This document shows, piece by piece, positions 24,285 to 33,870 of a DNA stretch of 60,479 nucleotides (its first letter is position 1; every line of letters starts with the position of its first letter). The notes under the pieces are model-generated. The model ran no database searches. It was not told the DNA's origin and worked only from the letters and a program-made list of their open reading frames with translations. A program made the translations under genes and the position numbers. Location: the NCBI GenBank assembly GCA_016929395.1, contig JAFGIX010000001.1, forward strand, positions 1-60,479. Direction: 5' to 3'. The DNA comes from Candidatus Zymogenus saltonus. GTDB lineage: Bacteria > Desulfobacterota > Zymogenia > Zymogenales > Zymogenaceae.

Positions 24285-24388
24285 GGAGGGACAATTTTTG
24301 TTTCGATCTCACGGCCGCCAGTTTTGCCTTAAAGAGGCAATCCAGCAGCCTCTGTCTTAAATTTTTAACGGGGCGAAAATAAGTATGA

Positions 24389-24418
24389 GGCTTTACCCCT
24401 TCGGGTAGAGCCTTTTTT
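24389..24418 (+). terminator. terminator of the protoglobin gene overlapping the HIT coding end
   Basis: AGGCTTTACCC pairs with GGGTAGAGCCT around a CTTC loop, followed by six T. The T run lies inside the last codons of the opposing HIT gene. Confidence 0.75.
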
Positions 24419-24782
24419 CCGGGATCACGCCCCTGACGCCCCCCCACGGGTCGTATACGTCCCCTTTGTATCTCGGGATCAGGTGGACGTGGAGGTGGTC
24501 GATGGTCTGGCCGGAGGCTCGGCCTATGTTTACCCCGATGTTGTACCCGTCAGGCCTGTGCTCTCTGTCGAGCATCTCCTTGAGCGCAAGGATCGCGTTG
24601 TCGATGGCCCTGCGCTCCTCCTTGGACGCCTCAAACCAGTTTGCCACGTGCCTCTTGGTTACAATCAGTGTGTGTCCCGGCGCCACCGGGTACTTGTCCA
24701 GGCAGGCAAAGATCAACTCTTCTCTCAATATCTTTTTATCTTCCGGCATCTCGCAGAAGACGCACCCCTTTACGCTTGTCAT
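24393..24782 (-). CDS. HIT-family nucleotide hydrolase/transferase
   Basis: 129 residues if started at ATG 24780-24782, giving MTSVKGCVFCEMPED. The C-x-x-C zinc pair and the histidine triad HLHVHLIPRY (near 102-111) are diagnostic. HIT proteins act on nucleoside monophosphate linkages such as ADP-ribosyl or diadenosine compounds. The frame is open well upstream, but the conserved N-terminus fixes the start. The stop overlaps the protoglobin terminator. Confidence 0.9.
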   Translation of the reverse strand: MTSVKGCVFCEMPEDKKILREELIFACLDKYPVAPGHTLIVTKRHVANWFEASKEERRAIDNAILALKEMLDREHRPDGYNIGVNIGRASGQTIDHLHVHLIPRYKGDVYDPWGGVRGVIPEKRLYPKG

Positions 24783-24826
24783 TTTACCTTCTGAATGAAG
24801 TTGAAAAGGCCGTTTACCCTTCGCCG

Positions 24827-25243
24827 TCAGTCGCCTATGATTTTCACGAGGGCGCGCTTTCTCCTCCTGCCGTCGAACTCCCCGTAGAAGATCGACTCCC
24901 AGGGGCCGAAGTCGAGCCTGCTGTCGGTTATGGCGACCACCACCTCCCTTCCCATGATCGTCCGCTTCAGGTGGGCGTCGGCGTTGTCCTCGCCCACGTT
25001 GTGCCTGTACTGACTTACCGGCTCGTGTGGCGCCAGCCCTTCCAGCCACTTGTCGAAATCGCTGTGGAGCCCGGACTCGTTGTCGTTTATGAAGACGGAC
25101 GCCGTGATGTGCATTGCGTTGACGAGACAGAGCCCGTCCTTCACACCGCTCTCCATGACGCACTTCGTAACGTCCGGGGTGATGTTCACGAACCCCCTCC
25201 TGGCGGGGACTTCGAACCAGAGCTCTTTTCGGTAGCTTTTCAT
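24827..25243 (-). CDS. YjbQ/UPF0047-family protein
   Basis: 138 residues from ATG 25241-25243, which follows GGAGGGAAGG; an upstream ATG at 25286 lacks this site and would start in the repeat tract. Family features include [15 protein letters not shown] and [15 protein letters not shown]-like ([17 protein letters not shown]), ending with [11 protein letters not shown]. YjbQ proteins form a trimer with a metal-like His site and have been reported to have thiamine-phosphate synthase activity; the physiological role is uncertain. It lies 44 nt upstream of the HIT gene on the same strand. Confidence 0.9.
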   Translation of the reverse strand: MKSYRKELWFEVPARRGFVNITPDVTKCVMESGVKDGLCLVNAMHITASVFINDNESGLHSDFDKWLEGLAPHEPVSQYRHNVGEDNADAHLKRTIMGREVVVAITDSRLDFGPWESIFYGEFDGRRRKRALVKIIGD

Positions 25244-25263
25244 CCTTCCCTCCGCTATAATAT

Positions 25264-25316
25264 TAATCGCAAACGTAATCGCAATCACAATCGTAATCGC
25301 AATCGAGATCGTAATA
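25264..25316. repeat. degenerate hexanucleotide tandem repeat
   Basis: About nine copies of a hexamer close to AATCGC/AATCGT/AATCAC (purine-rich, drifting) stand just upstream of the YjbQ gene. This is the kind of short repeat produced by slippage. Confidence 0.7.
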
Positions 25317-25451
25317 GTTCACTTTGTTTTGCCCCGATTTTCACCCGATTTTCAATATTGCAATATCGTCAATATCGGGCGGTGCGGAAGTCAAAACAGG
25401 GCGATTGAGCCCCCAGCTTCCTCTTAAAGGCTTTAAATCAGGAATAGAGAG

Positions 25452-25910
25452 ATGAAGACGTCGTTTGAAAGGATATTCGGGTATCTCCTCCTTATAAAAG
25501 CCGTCTTTCTCGCCTTGATGATCATCTCAGTATCGGCGCTTTCGATCCTCTATCTTGTCAGCTACGAACTCACCATCGGCTGGTGGATATTGGCCCCCCT
25601 TCTTCTCCCAGGCCTCGTCCTCACTCTGGCCTTCAGATCCAGGATAGACGCGGGTAAAATCGAAACGTGGACACCTCCCATATTCTACCTCGAATCCGTC
25701 TACACCATCGTAATCTCGATTATGTTCTTCGCAGGACCCATGCACGACATCGCCCTTGTCTTCGGGAGCCACGGGAGGTTTCCGGCCCTGGGACTTGACG
25801 GCACCATGCCTATAATCAACCACATCACGGTTCCCCTGACGCTCTTCCTCCCGCCACTTATCTACGGCCTCTATTTCTTTGTTTACACAAGAAAGAGGGG
25901 AGGAAGCTGA
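25452..25910 (+). CDS. small four-helix membrane protein, unknown function
   Basis: 152 residues with hydrophobic segments near 10-35, 42-60, 78-102 and 118-142. No family recognised. Charged tail YTRKRGGS. The ATG follows AGAGAG, a weak ribosome site. Converges with the DUF819 gene. Confidence 0.6.
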   Translation: MKTSFERIFGYLLLIKAVFLALMIISVSALSILYLVSYELTIGWWILAPLLLPGLVLTLAFRSRIDAGKIETWTPPIFYLESVYTIVISIMFFAGPMHDIALVFGSHGRFPALGLDGTMPIINHITVPLTLFLPPLIYGLYFFVYTRKRGGS

Positions 25911-25999
25911 AATCTTCAAGCAGCGCCCCTCCCCGTATTAAAAAATCAGTTTTGCAGGCCATCCGGCAATCCGAGATCACGGTTACGGATCGCCGCCCG

Positions 26000-27202
26000 T
26001 TAAGGTATCTTCAGCAACAGGGGCGAAAGAAGGATCCCCAGGTAGTTTCCGATGGCGTAGCCTATGATGCCGGTAGTGAGGCCGGAGATGATCACCTCCT
26101 TGTTCTTGAGGGCGCTGGCGACGACCGGCACGAACGGCGGCGAAAAGAGCGCCGACGTTGCTGTTATAATGGTGGTGTCGGTGTCTATCCTGAATATCGC
26201 CGAAAGCAGCATGTGCATAATCCACGAGCCGTAGACGGCAAGACAGGTGTACAGGACAATATCCATCGCCGCCGTAAATAGCTTGTTGATGTCCGCCATC
26301 GAGCCGACGACGAGGCAGAATATTAGTATAAAGTATTGCCCCATTTGAAAGGTCATCTTGGTGTCCCTTACCCGCTTTAAGAAGGAAGCCGCGATACCGA
26401 GGGTCGTGATTGTAAGCATCAACACCGCCATGTTATACTCCTTGGGCAGGATGCTGTAAAGCACACCCCCCACCGCAAAGATGCCGACCGAAAGGAGGAG
26501 CATAAGGGACAGGGGACGAACGATCTTATTGGTAAATATCCCCCTGTAGTCGCTGAAGTCGCTGGACTCTGGGATGTCTTCCGCCTTCATGTCTCCCCCT
26601 GACGCATCCATCTTTGCGCCCGATTTCTCGAACTTCGGGAGAAAGAGGTTCATAAACCTCTGGCCGAAGAGGAGGATAAAGAAGAACCAGGGCGTGCACG
26701 CCAGCATGTCGGCGGTGCTTGTCAGGACGATCACCTCCTCCGAAGCCTTGAGACCCAGCCCGATGGCGCTGAGATTTGGGGTTCCTCCGGTGTATACCCC
26801 GACGAGCATTCCGGCCACCTTCCACGCCTCGCCGCCCTGTATGGAGTCCCTGAAGATCATGAATCCTATGGTGGTCACCGCAAGGACCGAGAAGACCATC
26901 AGGATTAGGGATATAAGGGTTCTCGGCGCAAGCCTGAGCCACTTTCTTATGTCCATGCTGAAGAGCATCAGGGGGATGGCCAAAGGCACCGTAATCGTCA
27001 TGAATATCTCCTGAACGCCCCCCGCGTTCTCAGGAACCGCCCATATCAGGCTCATTGCCATCCCCATGCCGTAGCAGATTATGGCCGTGCCGATCTTATC
27101 GATTATCGGGTATCTCTGGGCGAAGTAGATGAGAAAGGCCGGAAAGAAGATGTAGAATAGCGAGAGGAGAATAAGGTGAGTTAGATGTAAGGGATTTTCC
27201 AT
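26000..27202 (-). CDS. DUF819-family membrane transporter-like protein
   Basis: 400 residues with about ten to twelve membrane helices. DUF819 (YjcL-like) features include VGVYTGGTPNLSAIG (near 144-158) and the second-half ATSALFSPPFVPVVA. DUF819 proteins look like two inverted halves of an antiporter-like fold. A substrate is not established. A cytoplasmic loop of ~40 polar residues lies at 205-235. Weak RBS. Confidence 0.85.
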   Translation of the reverse strand: MENPLHLTHLILLSLFYIFFPAFLIYFAQRYPIIDKIGTAIICYGMGMAMSLIWAVPENAGGVQEIFMTITVPLAIPLMLFSMDIRKWLRLAPRTLISLILMVFSVLAVTTIGFMIFRDSIQGGEAWKVAGMLVGVYTGGTPNLSAIGLGLKASEEVIVLTSTADMLACTPWFFFILLFGQRFMNLFLPKFEKSGAKMDASGGDMKAEDIPESSDFSDYRGIFTNKIVRPLSLMLLLSVGIFAVGGVLYSILPKEYNMAVLMLTITTLGIAASFLKRVRDTKMTFQMGQYFILIFCLVVGSMADINKLFTAAMDIVLYTCLAVYGSWIMHMLLSAIFRIDTDTTIITATSALFSPPFVPVVASALKNKEVIISGLTTGIIGYAIGNYLGILLSPLLLKIP

Positions 27203-27303
27203 AGGTTCAATTTCCTTTACAGTTTTATTGGAATATTAGCTGTAACACTACCATTATTATTCATTATGTCAAGCCTAAAGTTGACGGCAATTGCCGCCAT
27301 CCC

Positions 27304-27357
27304 TTGATTAATGGGGGGAAAGGGATTATATTATAGTAAAGATTACTAACTTAGTAA
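27304..27357 (+). promoter_or_regulatory. promoter and candidate metal-responsive operator of copZ-copA
   Basis: TTGATT (27304-27309), 17-nt spacer, TATATT (27327-27332). It is followed at once by three alternating half-sites: TAGTAA-AGA-TTACTA (27334-27348), then TTAGTAA (27351-27357), so that the middle half-site pairs with either neighbour. A repressor bound here would cover the start of transcription. Confidence 0.55.
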
Positions 27358-27415
27358 AGAATATCGTACCAAAAAAGTATGGTTTTTCCAAATACACAAT
27401 GATGGAGGACTAGCC

Positions 27416-27613
27416 ATGAGGACAATAAAGATAAAAGGGATGTCGTGCGGGCACTGCGTGAAGGCGGTGACCGAGGCCTTGGAGGGTGTTGACGGGGTCG
27501 AGAACGTATCGGTGAGCCTCGAGATGGGAGAGGCGACGTTTGACGAATACGGCACTGTGGATATGGACGTGGTTCGGGAGGTTGTGGAGGATGCGGGATA
27601 TGAAGTCGGATAG
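27416..27613 (+). CDS. copZ: heavy-metal-associated (CopZ-like) copper chaperone
   Basis: 65 residues, one HMA domain: the metal site is GMSCGHC (C10, C13). It should carry Cu(I) to the ATPase encoded next. Its last 14 bp overlap the start of that gene, so the two are coupled. RBS GGAGG. Confidence 0.9.
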   Translation: MRTIKIKGMSCGHCVKAVTEALEGVDGVENVSVSLEMGEATFDEYGTVDMDVVREVVEDAGYEVG

Positions 27614-30098
27614 GGTGGCGTTCAAGGTCTCGGGGATGGAGTGCGCAAGCTGTGTCGTCCGTCTCGAAAAGGGGCTTAAGGAGCTTGACGGGGTCGAGAG
27701 CGCCGAGATAAACCTCGCCTCGGACAAGGCCACCGTATCCTATGACCCGGACAGGGTAACCACACGGGAGATGGAAAAGAGGGTCTCCGACCTCGGCTAT
27801 AAGGTCGTCGATACGATCGAGCTGGGCGGATCGGAGGAAAAATCGATCATCTTCTCCGTGGGCGGCATGACCTGCGCCGCCTGCGTGATGAGGGTAGAAA
27901 GGGCTGTGTCGAAGGTCGAGGGCGTATCGGGGGCTTCGGTCAACCTCGCGACGAACAGGGCATCCGTGACCTACGATCCTAAAAAAACCGGCTTGAGGGA
28001 GCTTAAGGAGGCGGTATCCAAGGCCGGGTACGAGTTCCTCGGGGTCGCGGTGGAGATGGCGGAGGACCCCCTCGAGGCGGAAAAGAAGAGGGAGATACGC
28101 CGGCTGACCGTTAAATTCGTCGTCGGCGCAGCCCTCTCCGCGGTCATCTTCGTCGGCTCGATGCCGGGACTCTTTCCCTTTGTGGCAAATATCGACAAGG
28201 GAATTCTGATGCTTTCCCTCCTTCTGCTCACGACACCCGTCCTCTTCTGGGTGGGGAGCCGATTTTTCACTGGCGCCGTCAAGGCCCTCCTGAAGGGGAC
28301 CTCAGACATGAACACGCTCGTGGCTATAGGCTCTCTCTCCGCGTATCTCTATTCCGCGGCGGTGATTTTCTTCCCCGGATTCTTTGCGAGGGCGGACGCC
28401 GCCCATCACGTCTATTTCGACGGCGCGGCGATGATCGTGACACTGATCCTTCTGGGTAGGCTCTTGGAGGCGAAGGCGAAGGGGAAGGCGAGCTCCGCCA
28501 TAAGGAGGCTCTTTGACCTTCGAGCAAAGACCGCAAGAGTGATAAGAGACGGCGTCGATGAAGATGTCCTGGTGGAGGAGCTCCTTCCGGGAGATACTAT
28601 TCTCGTCAGGCCCGGGGAGAAGATCCCCACCGACGGGGTCGTAGTCTCCGGGTCGTCCTACGTGGACGAGTCAATGCTCACGGGCGAGAGCCTTCCGGTC
28701 GAGAAGATCGAGGGAAGCGAGGTCTTCGGCGCCACGCTCAACAGTTCAGGGAGCATCAAGTTCAGGGCGACGAGGGTTGGGGTGGATACCGCATTATCCC
28801 AGATAATCAGGCTCGTGGAGGAGGCGCAGGGGTCGAAGGCGCCCATCCAGCGGCTGGCCGACAGGGTGGCTTCGATCTTCGTCCCGGCGGTGATTACGAT
28901 CGCCACAGCAACCTTCTTGATATGGTTTTTCTTCGTCCCGGGGCACGATCTCTCCAGGGCGCTTCTGAACTTCGTCTCCGTCCTGATAATCTCGTGCCCG
29001 TGCGCCATGGGGCTTGCCACACCCACGGCGATCATGGTGGGCACCGGCCTTGGGGCAGAGAGCGGGATACTAATAAAGGGGGGGGAGAGCCTCGAAAAGA
29101 TATACAGGCTTAACACCGTTGTCTTCGACAAGACCGGAACGCTGACCAAGGGGGAGCCCGTGGTTACCGATGTGGTGGCCAACGAGGGCGTGGACGAAAA
29201 GAGGCTTATTGCCGCCGCTGTGTCGGTAGAGGCGCTCTCCGAGCACCCCCTCGCCGGGGCGATAGTGAAGAGGGGCAAGGACGAGAAGATCAATCCTCTT
29301 CCCGCCTACGGTTTCGAGGCGTTGACGGGACTCGGGGCTGTGGCCACCGTAAACATCAATGGGGGAAAGAGGGTTACGGTGGGGAGCCTGAATCTCGTGT
29401 CGGAGGGCGACAAGGTTCCCGATCGACTCTTTCAAAGATCGAAGGAGATTCTTAGGGAGGGGAAGACGGTCGTCTTCGTCTCGGAAGAGGGCGAAGTCCT
29501 CGGATTCCTGGCGATCCGCGACGAGCCTAAGGCGAGCGCGAAGGGAGCGGTCGCGGCCCTCAAGGATATGGGGCTTGACGTCGGGATGATCACGGGGGAC
29601 AACGAGGCCACCGCAAGGGCTATCGGGAAAGAGGTGGGGATCGAGAGGGTCTTCTCCGGTGTCCTCCCCGCCGACAAGGCGAGGGAGATCGAGAGGCTTA
29701 AAGGGGACAACGGCGGCGGGAGATTCGTGGCGATGGTGGGCGACGGCATAAACGACGCCCCGGCACTGGCTCAGGCGGACACCGGCATCGCCATAGGCGC
29801 CGGAACGGACGTCGCCATAGAGGCCTCCGACATCACCCTCATAAAAGAAGATCTAATGAACGTGCCGAACTCAATAATCTTGTCGAAGCTCACCATGAGG
29901 GCGATCAAGCAGAACCTCTTCTGGGCATTCTTCTACAACAGTCTCGGCATCCCCGTGGCGGCGGGAGTTCTCTACCCGATCTTCGGGATATTTTTGAGTC
30001 CCGTCTTTGCGGCGGCGGCTATGGCGTTCAGCTCCGTCTCGGTGGTGGGTAACTCCTTGAGGCTGAGGGGCGTGTGGAGGCGGAACAGGATTTCTTGA
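27600..30098 (+). CDS. copA: copper-translocating P1B-type ATPase
   Basis: 832 residues from the ATG at 27600, which overlaps the end of the chaperone gene; reading further upstream would only give an unrelated frame of that gene. Two N-terminal HMA domains have GMECASC (C15, C18) and GMTCAAC (C92, C95). The transport site is the [11 protein letters not shown] helix (CPC, Cu(I) type). Also visible are TGESLPVEK, the phosphorylation site DKTGTLTKG, the SEHPLA motif and [10 protein letters not shown]. It exports Cu(I) from the cytoplasm at the cost of ATP. The chaperone and operator support copper control. Confidence 0.95.
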   Translation: MKSDRVAFKVSGMECASCVVRLEKGLKELDGVESAEINLASDKATVSYDPDRVTTREMEKRVSDLGYKVVDTIELGGSEEKSIIFSVGGMTCAACVMRVERAVSKVEGVSGASVNLATNRASVTYDPKKTGLRELKEAVSKAGYEFLGVAVEMAEDPLEAEKKREIRRLTVKFVVGAALSAVIFVGSMPGLFPFVANIDKGILMLSLLLLTTPVLFWVGSRFFTGAVKALLKGTSDMNTLVAIGSLSAYLYSAAVIFFPGFFARADAAHHVYFDGAAMIVTLILLGRLLEAKAKGKASSAIRRLFDLRAKTARVIRDGVDEDVLVEELLPGDTILVRPGEKIPTDGVVVSGSSYVDESMLTGESLPVEKIEGSEVFGATLNSSGSIKFRATRVGVDTALSQIIRLVEEAQGSKAPIQRLADRVASIFVPAVITIATATFLIWFFFVPGHDLSRALLNFVSVLIISCPCAMGLATPTAIMVGTGLGAESGILIKGGESLEKIYRLNTVVFDKTGTLTKGEPVVTDVVANEGVDEKRLIAAAVSVEALSEHPLAGAIVKRGKDEKINPLPAYGFEALTGLGAVATVNINGGKRVTVGSLNLVSEGDKVPDRLFQRSKEILREGKTVVFVSEEGEVLGFLAIRDEPKASAKGAVAALKDMGLDVGMITGDNEATARAIGKEVGIERVFSGVLPADKAREIERLKGDNGGGRFVAMVGDGINDAPALAQADTGIAIGAGTDVAIEASDITLIKEDLMNVPNSIILSKLTMRAIKQNLFWAFFYNSLGIPVAAGVLYPIFGIFLSPVFAAAAMAFSSVSVVGNSLRLRGVWRRNRIS

Positions 30099-30156
30099 TT
30101 GTGATCCACGCTGTATTATTGATAAAATGTTATATCTTACAAGCCGGATTGTAATT

Positions 30157-30355
30157 CGTCATTTCCTTAAGAATCGGGAATAAAGAAGAACTATTATATT
30201 GTCATTCCCTTGGAAAGCGGGAATCCATAATAATATCAATCCCTGCATACGCAGGGACAGGCTGGATTCCCAGTCGAGCTGGGAATGACAGAATAAATTC
30301 CCAGTCAAGTTGGGAATGACTGAATATTGGATTCCCAATAATCTTGGGAATGACA
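30157..30355. repeat. cluster of five REP-like GGGAATGAC palindromic units
   Basis: Imperfect palindromes of ~25 nt built on GTCATTCCC...GGGAATCC or its reverse: 30157-30181, 30201-30226, 30264-30289, 30297-30320 and 30329-30354, with an extra hairpin CCCTGCATACGCAGGG at 30241-30256. Related sequences are common as dispersed repeats in many bacterial genomes. The rest of the 30099-30504 gap holds no gene. Confidence 0.8.
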
Positions 30356-30504
30356 GAATAGTTCCCACCAGTTGTTAAAAATAACCGAATATAAGAGATT
30401 CCTTTATCCGGTTTTGAATGGTAGAATAGATTTGGAATTGGGAAATGCCGGCCATTCCTAAAAAATCGGTTTTGACTCTTTAAATTCACACAAATGGAGA
30501 TATT

Positions 30505-31467
30505 ATGCTCGTTATTGGATTTCAGGGAAGCCCCAGGAGCGGCGGGAACACCGACCGCCTCCTCTCGGCCTTTCTTGACGAGGCGGAAAAACTCGGCGCC
30601 GAAACGATTAAAATAGATGTTGGGAAGATGAATATCTCCCACTGCATCGAGTGCCGCAAATGCGAGGAGGAGGGCTACTGCGTCATAGACGACGACATGC
30701 AGAAGATATACCCCCTCCTTCGGAGGGCTGACCTCGTCGTCCTGGCGAGCCCGGTCTTCTTCTACGGCCTAACCGGGATGGTAAAGGCGGTCGTGGATCG
30801 CGCCCAGGCGCTCTGGGCGAGGCGCTACGTGCTCAAGCTCGACGACCCGGGCGTAAACGTCAGAAAGGGCCTCCTTTTGGCGCTGGGGGCCACGAAGGGG
30901 GAGAACCTTTTTGCCGGGGTGTCTCTCGAGGCAAAGTACTTCTTCGACGCCGTGGGCGCCTTATATAGCAATCAAGACAGGCTGACCTACAGAAAAATAG
31001 AAAATTCGGGAGACATCGAGAAACACCCCACGGCGATTAAGGACGTAAGGGAAAAGGCGCGAGAGATGGTTACCCCCCTTGTAAAAAGGAGGAGGGTGCT
31101 CTACGTCTGCACGGAAAACGCCTACAGGAGCCAGATGGCCTGGGCGTTCACGAGGCATAAATACGGCGATCGGATCGAGGCAATGAGCGCCGGCAGCAGC
31201 CCCGCCGAAAGGATCAACGAGGTAATGGCGGAGGCGATGGCGGAGGTGGGGATAGACATGGCGTATATCACCCCAAGGTCCTTGAACGACGCCCTCAAGA
31301 CCTTTACCCCCGATCTGGTCGTGACAATGGGTTGCGTTAATGCGTGCCCGATAATCCCCAATGCTGAGATCGTGGACTGGGACCTCCCCGATCCGGCGGG
31401 AACGCCTCTGTCCTTTATGAGGGAGGTGAGAGACGAGATAGAGAGAAGGGTAAACGAGATCGTCTGA
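30505..31467 (+). CDS. iron-sulfur flavoprotein fused to low-molecular-weight phosphatase/arsenate-reductase-like domain
   Basis: 320 residues. Residues 1-~185 are an NADPH-dependent FMN reductase/iron-sulfur flavoprotein: FQGSPRSGGNT (FMN loop), the cluster motif C47-x2-C50-x2-C53-x5-C59, and ASPVFFYGLTG. Residues ~195-320 are an LMW-PTP/ArsC fold: VLYVCTENAYRSQMA (C202, arginine P-loop), MGCVNACP (C277, C281) and DWDLPDP. Fusion suggests electrons from flavin or cluster drive reduction at the ArsC thiol relay, with arsenate a candidate substrate. The P-loop reads CTENAYRS in place of the usual CTGNSCRS. RBS TGGAG. Confidence 0.82.
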   Translation: MLVIGFQGSPRSGGNTDRLLSAFLDEAEKLGAETIKIDVGKMNISHCIECRKCEEEGYCVIDDDMQKIYPLLRRADLVVLASPVFFYGLTGMVKAVVDRAQALWARRYVLKLDDPGVNVRKGLLLALGATKGENLFAGVSLEAKYFFDAVGALYSNQDRLTYRKIENSGDIEKHPTAIKDVREKAREMVTPLVKRRRVLYVCTENAYRSQMAWAFTRHKYGDRIEAMSAGSSPAERINEVMAEAMAEVGIDMAYITPRSLNDALKTFTPDLVVTMGCVNACPIIPNAEIVDWDLPDPAGTPLSFMREVRDEIERRVNEIV

Positions 31468-31689
31468 GCCGATCGGTTGGAGCGGACCATCCGGTTTAAG
31501 GTTTATTCTTTAGATATTGACTAAAAATTTTCTATAATCAATATTTACATGCTCCCCCGATAATGGTAGAATGTATGGAGAAGGTGTTAAATCAATCCGA
31601 TATTTGCGCTGCATGTTAAAGCGGTTTTCGAGAGGGCCGGAAGATATTCTCAGTGGACGAGGGGGACACTTATAATACGGGGGTCAAAG

Positions 31690-31947
31690 ATGGGGAAATC
31701 CAAGGTGGTTATCTATACCACGCCGACCTGTCCCTATTGCAATAGGGTAAGGGAGTTCTTCAAGGATTCCGGGATTGATTTTACAGATTACGACGTGACG
31801 AAGGAGGAGCGCGCCCTCGCCGAAATGAGGAAGTTGACCGAAAACGGTGAGAGGGTTCCCGTGATTAACATCGGCGGCGAGATTATAATAGGATTTGATG
31901 AATCTCGAATCGAAGGGGCGCTGAAAAAGTATGGGGAAGAAGGCTGA
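31690..31947 (+). CDS. glutaredoxin
   Basis: 85 residues. The redox motif CPYC (C14, C17) is followed by the glutathione-site TVP-like segment RVPVINIGG. It is a monothiol/dithiol disulfide reductase or a UXX-star-like glutaredoxin; the nearby flavoprotein-ArsC fusion could be a client but shares no transcript. Weak RBS. Confidence 0.88.
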   Translation: MGKSKVVIYTTPTCPYCNRVREFFKDSGIDFTDYDVTKEERALAEMRKLTENGERVPVINIGGEIIIGFDESRIEGALKKYGEEG

Positions 31948-32184
31948 CTTACAGCAAATGTAAAGCGTATAGGGGAGCGCTATGCTGAGGCTAATCCGAC
32001 CGGCCCTGTTTCTATAGATAAAGCAATAAAATTGTCGTTTTAGGCAGAGTGATTTCTTGGGGGCGCCGAAGGGTGAAAACAGATTCACTCACGGTCGGCC
32101 CTCTCTCTTTTTGACGCAAGTAATACCGATGGTGTAATCGTATCCAAACCGTCATATAGATATTGGGGGTATTAGGTACCGTTT

Positions 32185-32943
32185 ATGACAAATAAGCTGA
32201 AAAGGGGGGACTACCGCGCCCTCGAGGATCTGCTCAGGGAGATGCTGGGGCTTAATGAGTCTCCCGTCGGCTTTCAGTACACCGACCTGGAGCCGAAGGG
32301 GGCAAGAACCGCCATAAAGAAGAGCCGGGTCTGCATATATCCCTTCCTTAACATGGCGAGAAAGGGAGAAACAGTCTATTTTTCGAGGGAGTGGAAGGCG
32401 TGCCGCGGGGGGGCGTTTTACCTCGGATTCAAGAAGAGCCTAATGAAGGGGATCGGGCACTTCCTGTCCCACGGGATTCCGGGGAGGATCGAGGGGGAGC
32501 GGTTCAAGAAGACCCCGGAGCTGGGGGAGGCCCTCTCGGACGAGATCGAGTTTGTGCCCGCAACGGGCCAATATATCGTCTTTAGGCCCCTCAAAGATTT
32601 CACGGAGGAGGAGCCGCCCGAGGCGGTCACCATCTACGGAAACGGCGACGTTATGGGCGCGATGATAGTGATGGCGAACTACGCCCGCGAGGGAAACGAC
32701 GAGGTGATAACCCAGTTCAGCTCCGGCTGCTACAGCATGGTGACGGAGCCGAGGATCCAGTCGAGAAACAAGAGCCCAAAGGCGGTGCTGGGGAGCTTCG
32801 ACATAGCCTGCCGGCCCTTTATCGACCCCTCAATTATGACCTTCTCGATGACCGCAGACCACCTCTGGGAGATGGCGCTTGATATGGGCGAGAGCTTCCT
32901 GACCATAAATCCCTGGCTCAAGATCAAAGGGCGGGGTAAGTAA
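32185..32943 (+). CDS. DUF169-domain protein
   Basis: 252 residues. DUF169 features: LGLNESPVGFQY near 23-34, a C-terminal-facing cysteine in the CRGGAFYLG segment (residues 73-81) and SSGCYS near 176. The family is common in anaerobes and of unknown function. Sits 25 nt upstream of the broken sfsA, possibly in one transcript. Confidence 0.8.
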   Translation: MTNKLKRGDYRALEDLLREMLGLNESPVGFQYTDLEPKGARTAIKKSRVCIYPFLNMARKGETVYFSREWKACRGGAFYLGFKKSLMKGIGHFLSHGIPGRIEGERFKKTPELGEALSDEIEFVPATGQYIVFRPLKDFTEEEPPEAVTIYGNGDVMGAMIVMANYAREGNDEVITQFSSGCYSMVTEPRIQSRNKSPKAVLGSFDIACRPFIDPSIMTFSMTADHLWEMALDMGESFLTINPWLKIKGRGK

Positions 32944-32967
32944 GATATGACGCGGCTGAGCGGGTAG

Positions 32968-33690
32968 ATGGTTTGGTACGGAGGCGGGCTGATTCCGGCG
33001 CGGTTTGTTGCACGGGAAAACCGCTTCATGGCAAAGGTGGAGATCGGAAGAGAGGTAGCTCTCGCCCACATACAGAACACCGGGAGGCTAAAGGAGATAC
33101 TGACAGTGGGGAGGAGGGTCTATCTTATCCGCGCGGACAATCCAAACCGCAAGACGAGATACACCGTGATCCTCGCCGATATAGAGGGGACATTGGTATC
33201 AGTAGACTCCGGCGTGGTCAACCGGATGCTCCACGAATACCTCGCCGATAAAAAGTTTCCGCCCTTCTCAAGCTAAAACGAGATAAAGAGGGAGTGGAGG
33301 CACGGAGACAGCAGGTTCGACCTCCTCCTCTCCAGAAGCGGGTCGGCCGATATATTTGACTTGGAGGACATCCCTGACCTCGCCGTCGAGGTGAAGGGGG
33401 TAACACTGGTCAAGGATTCGATAGCCCTCTTCCCGGACGCCGAGACGATCAGGGGGAGAAAACACCTTAGGGAGCTTCTCATGCTGAAGGAAAAGGGCTG
33501 CCGCGCGGCGGTCTTCTTCGTGGCCCAGAGGGGGGACGCGACCTCTTTTTCCCCGAACAGTGCAAATGATCCCCGCTTCTCCGTGGCGCTTTCCGAGGCG
33601 AAAGAGGGCGGCGTCGAAATATACGCCTTTTCCTCGAACGTTACGCTTACGGAGATATGGATATTGAGAGAGATTCCAGTAAACCTCTGA
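32968..33690 (+). pseudogene. sfsA: sfsA interrupted by an in-frame TAA
   Basis: The first 102 codons (32968-33273) read as the N-terminal half of SfsA (sugar fermentation stimulation protein: ARFVAREN, HIQNTGRLKEIL, a DSGVVNRMLHEYL segment). The same frame continues after TAA (33274-33276) with NEIKREWRHGDSRFDLLL, VEVKGVTLV, FPDAETIRGRKHL, VFFVAQRGDA. Nothing else is damaged and the frame is not shifted, so one nonsense mutation (or an assembly or sequencing error, or readthrough) separates the halves. SfsA is a DNA-binding/nuclease-like protein of uncertain role. Confidence 0.85.
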
Positions 33691-33735
33691 TATATTGTAA
33701 AAATTCCACGCCCGTAAATTTACAAATTTATCCTC

Positions 33736-33764
33736 TTGACATATGCGTAATCAGTGGTTAAAAT
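33736..33764 (+). promoter_or_regulatory. promoter of the Rieske gene
   Basis: TTGACA (33736-33741), 17-nt spacer, TAAAAT (33759-33764). Confidence 0.7.
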
Positions 33765-33870
33765 AGAAAAAGATGGTAGTGATTATTTTTAGCGATTACA
33801 GCAGGTATAATTGCTGCCGAAGGTAGAACTAAAGGGTGTTTTTATTCAAAATACTTTTAGGAGTGAAGTA

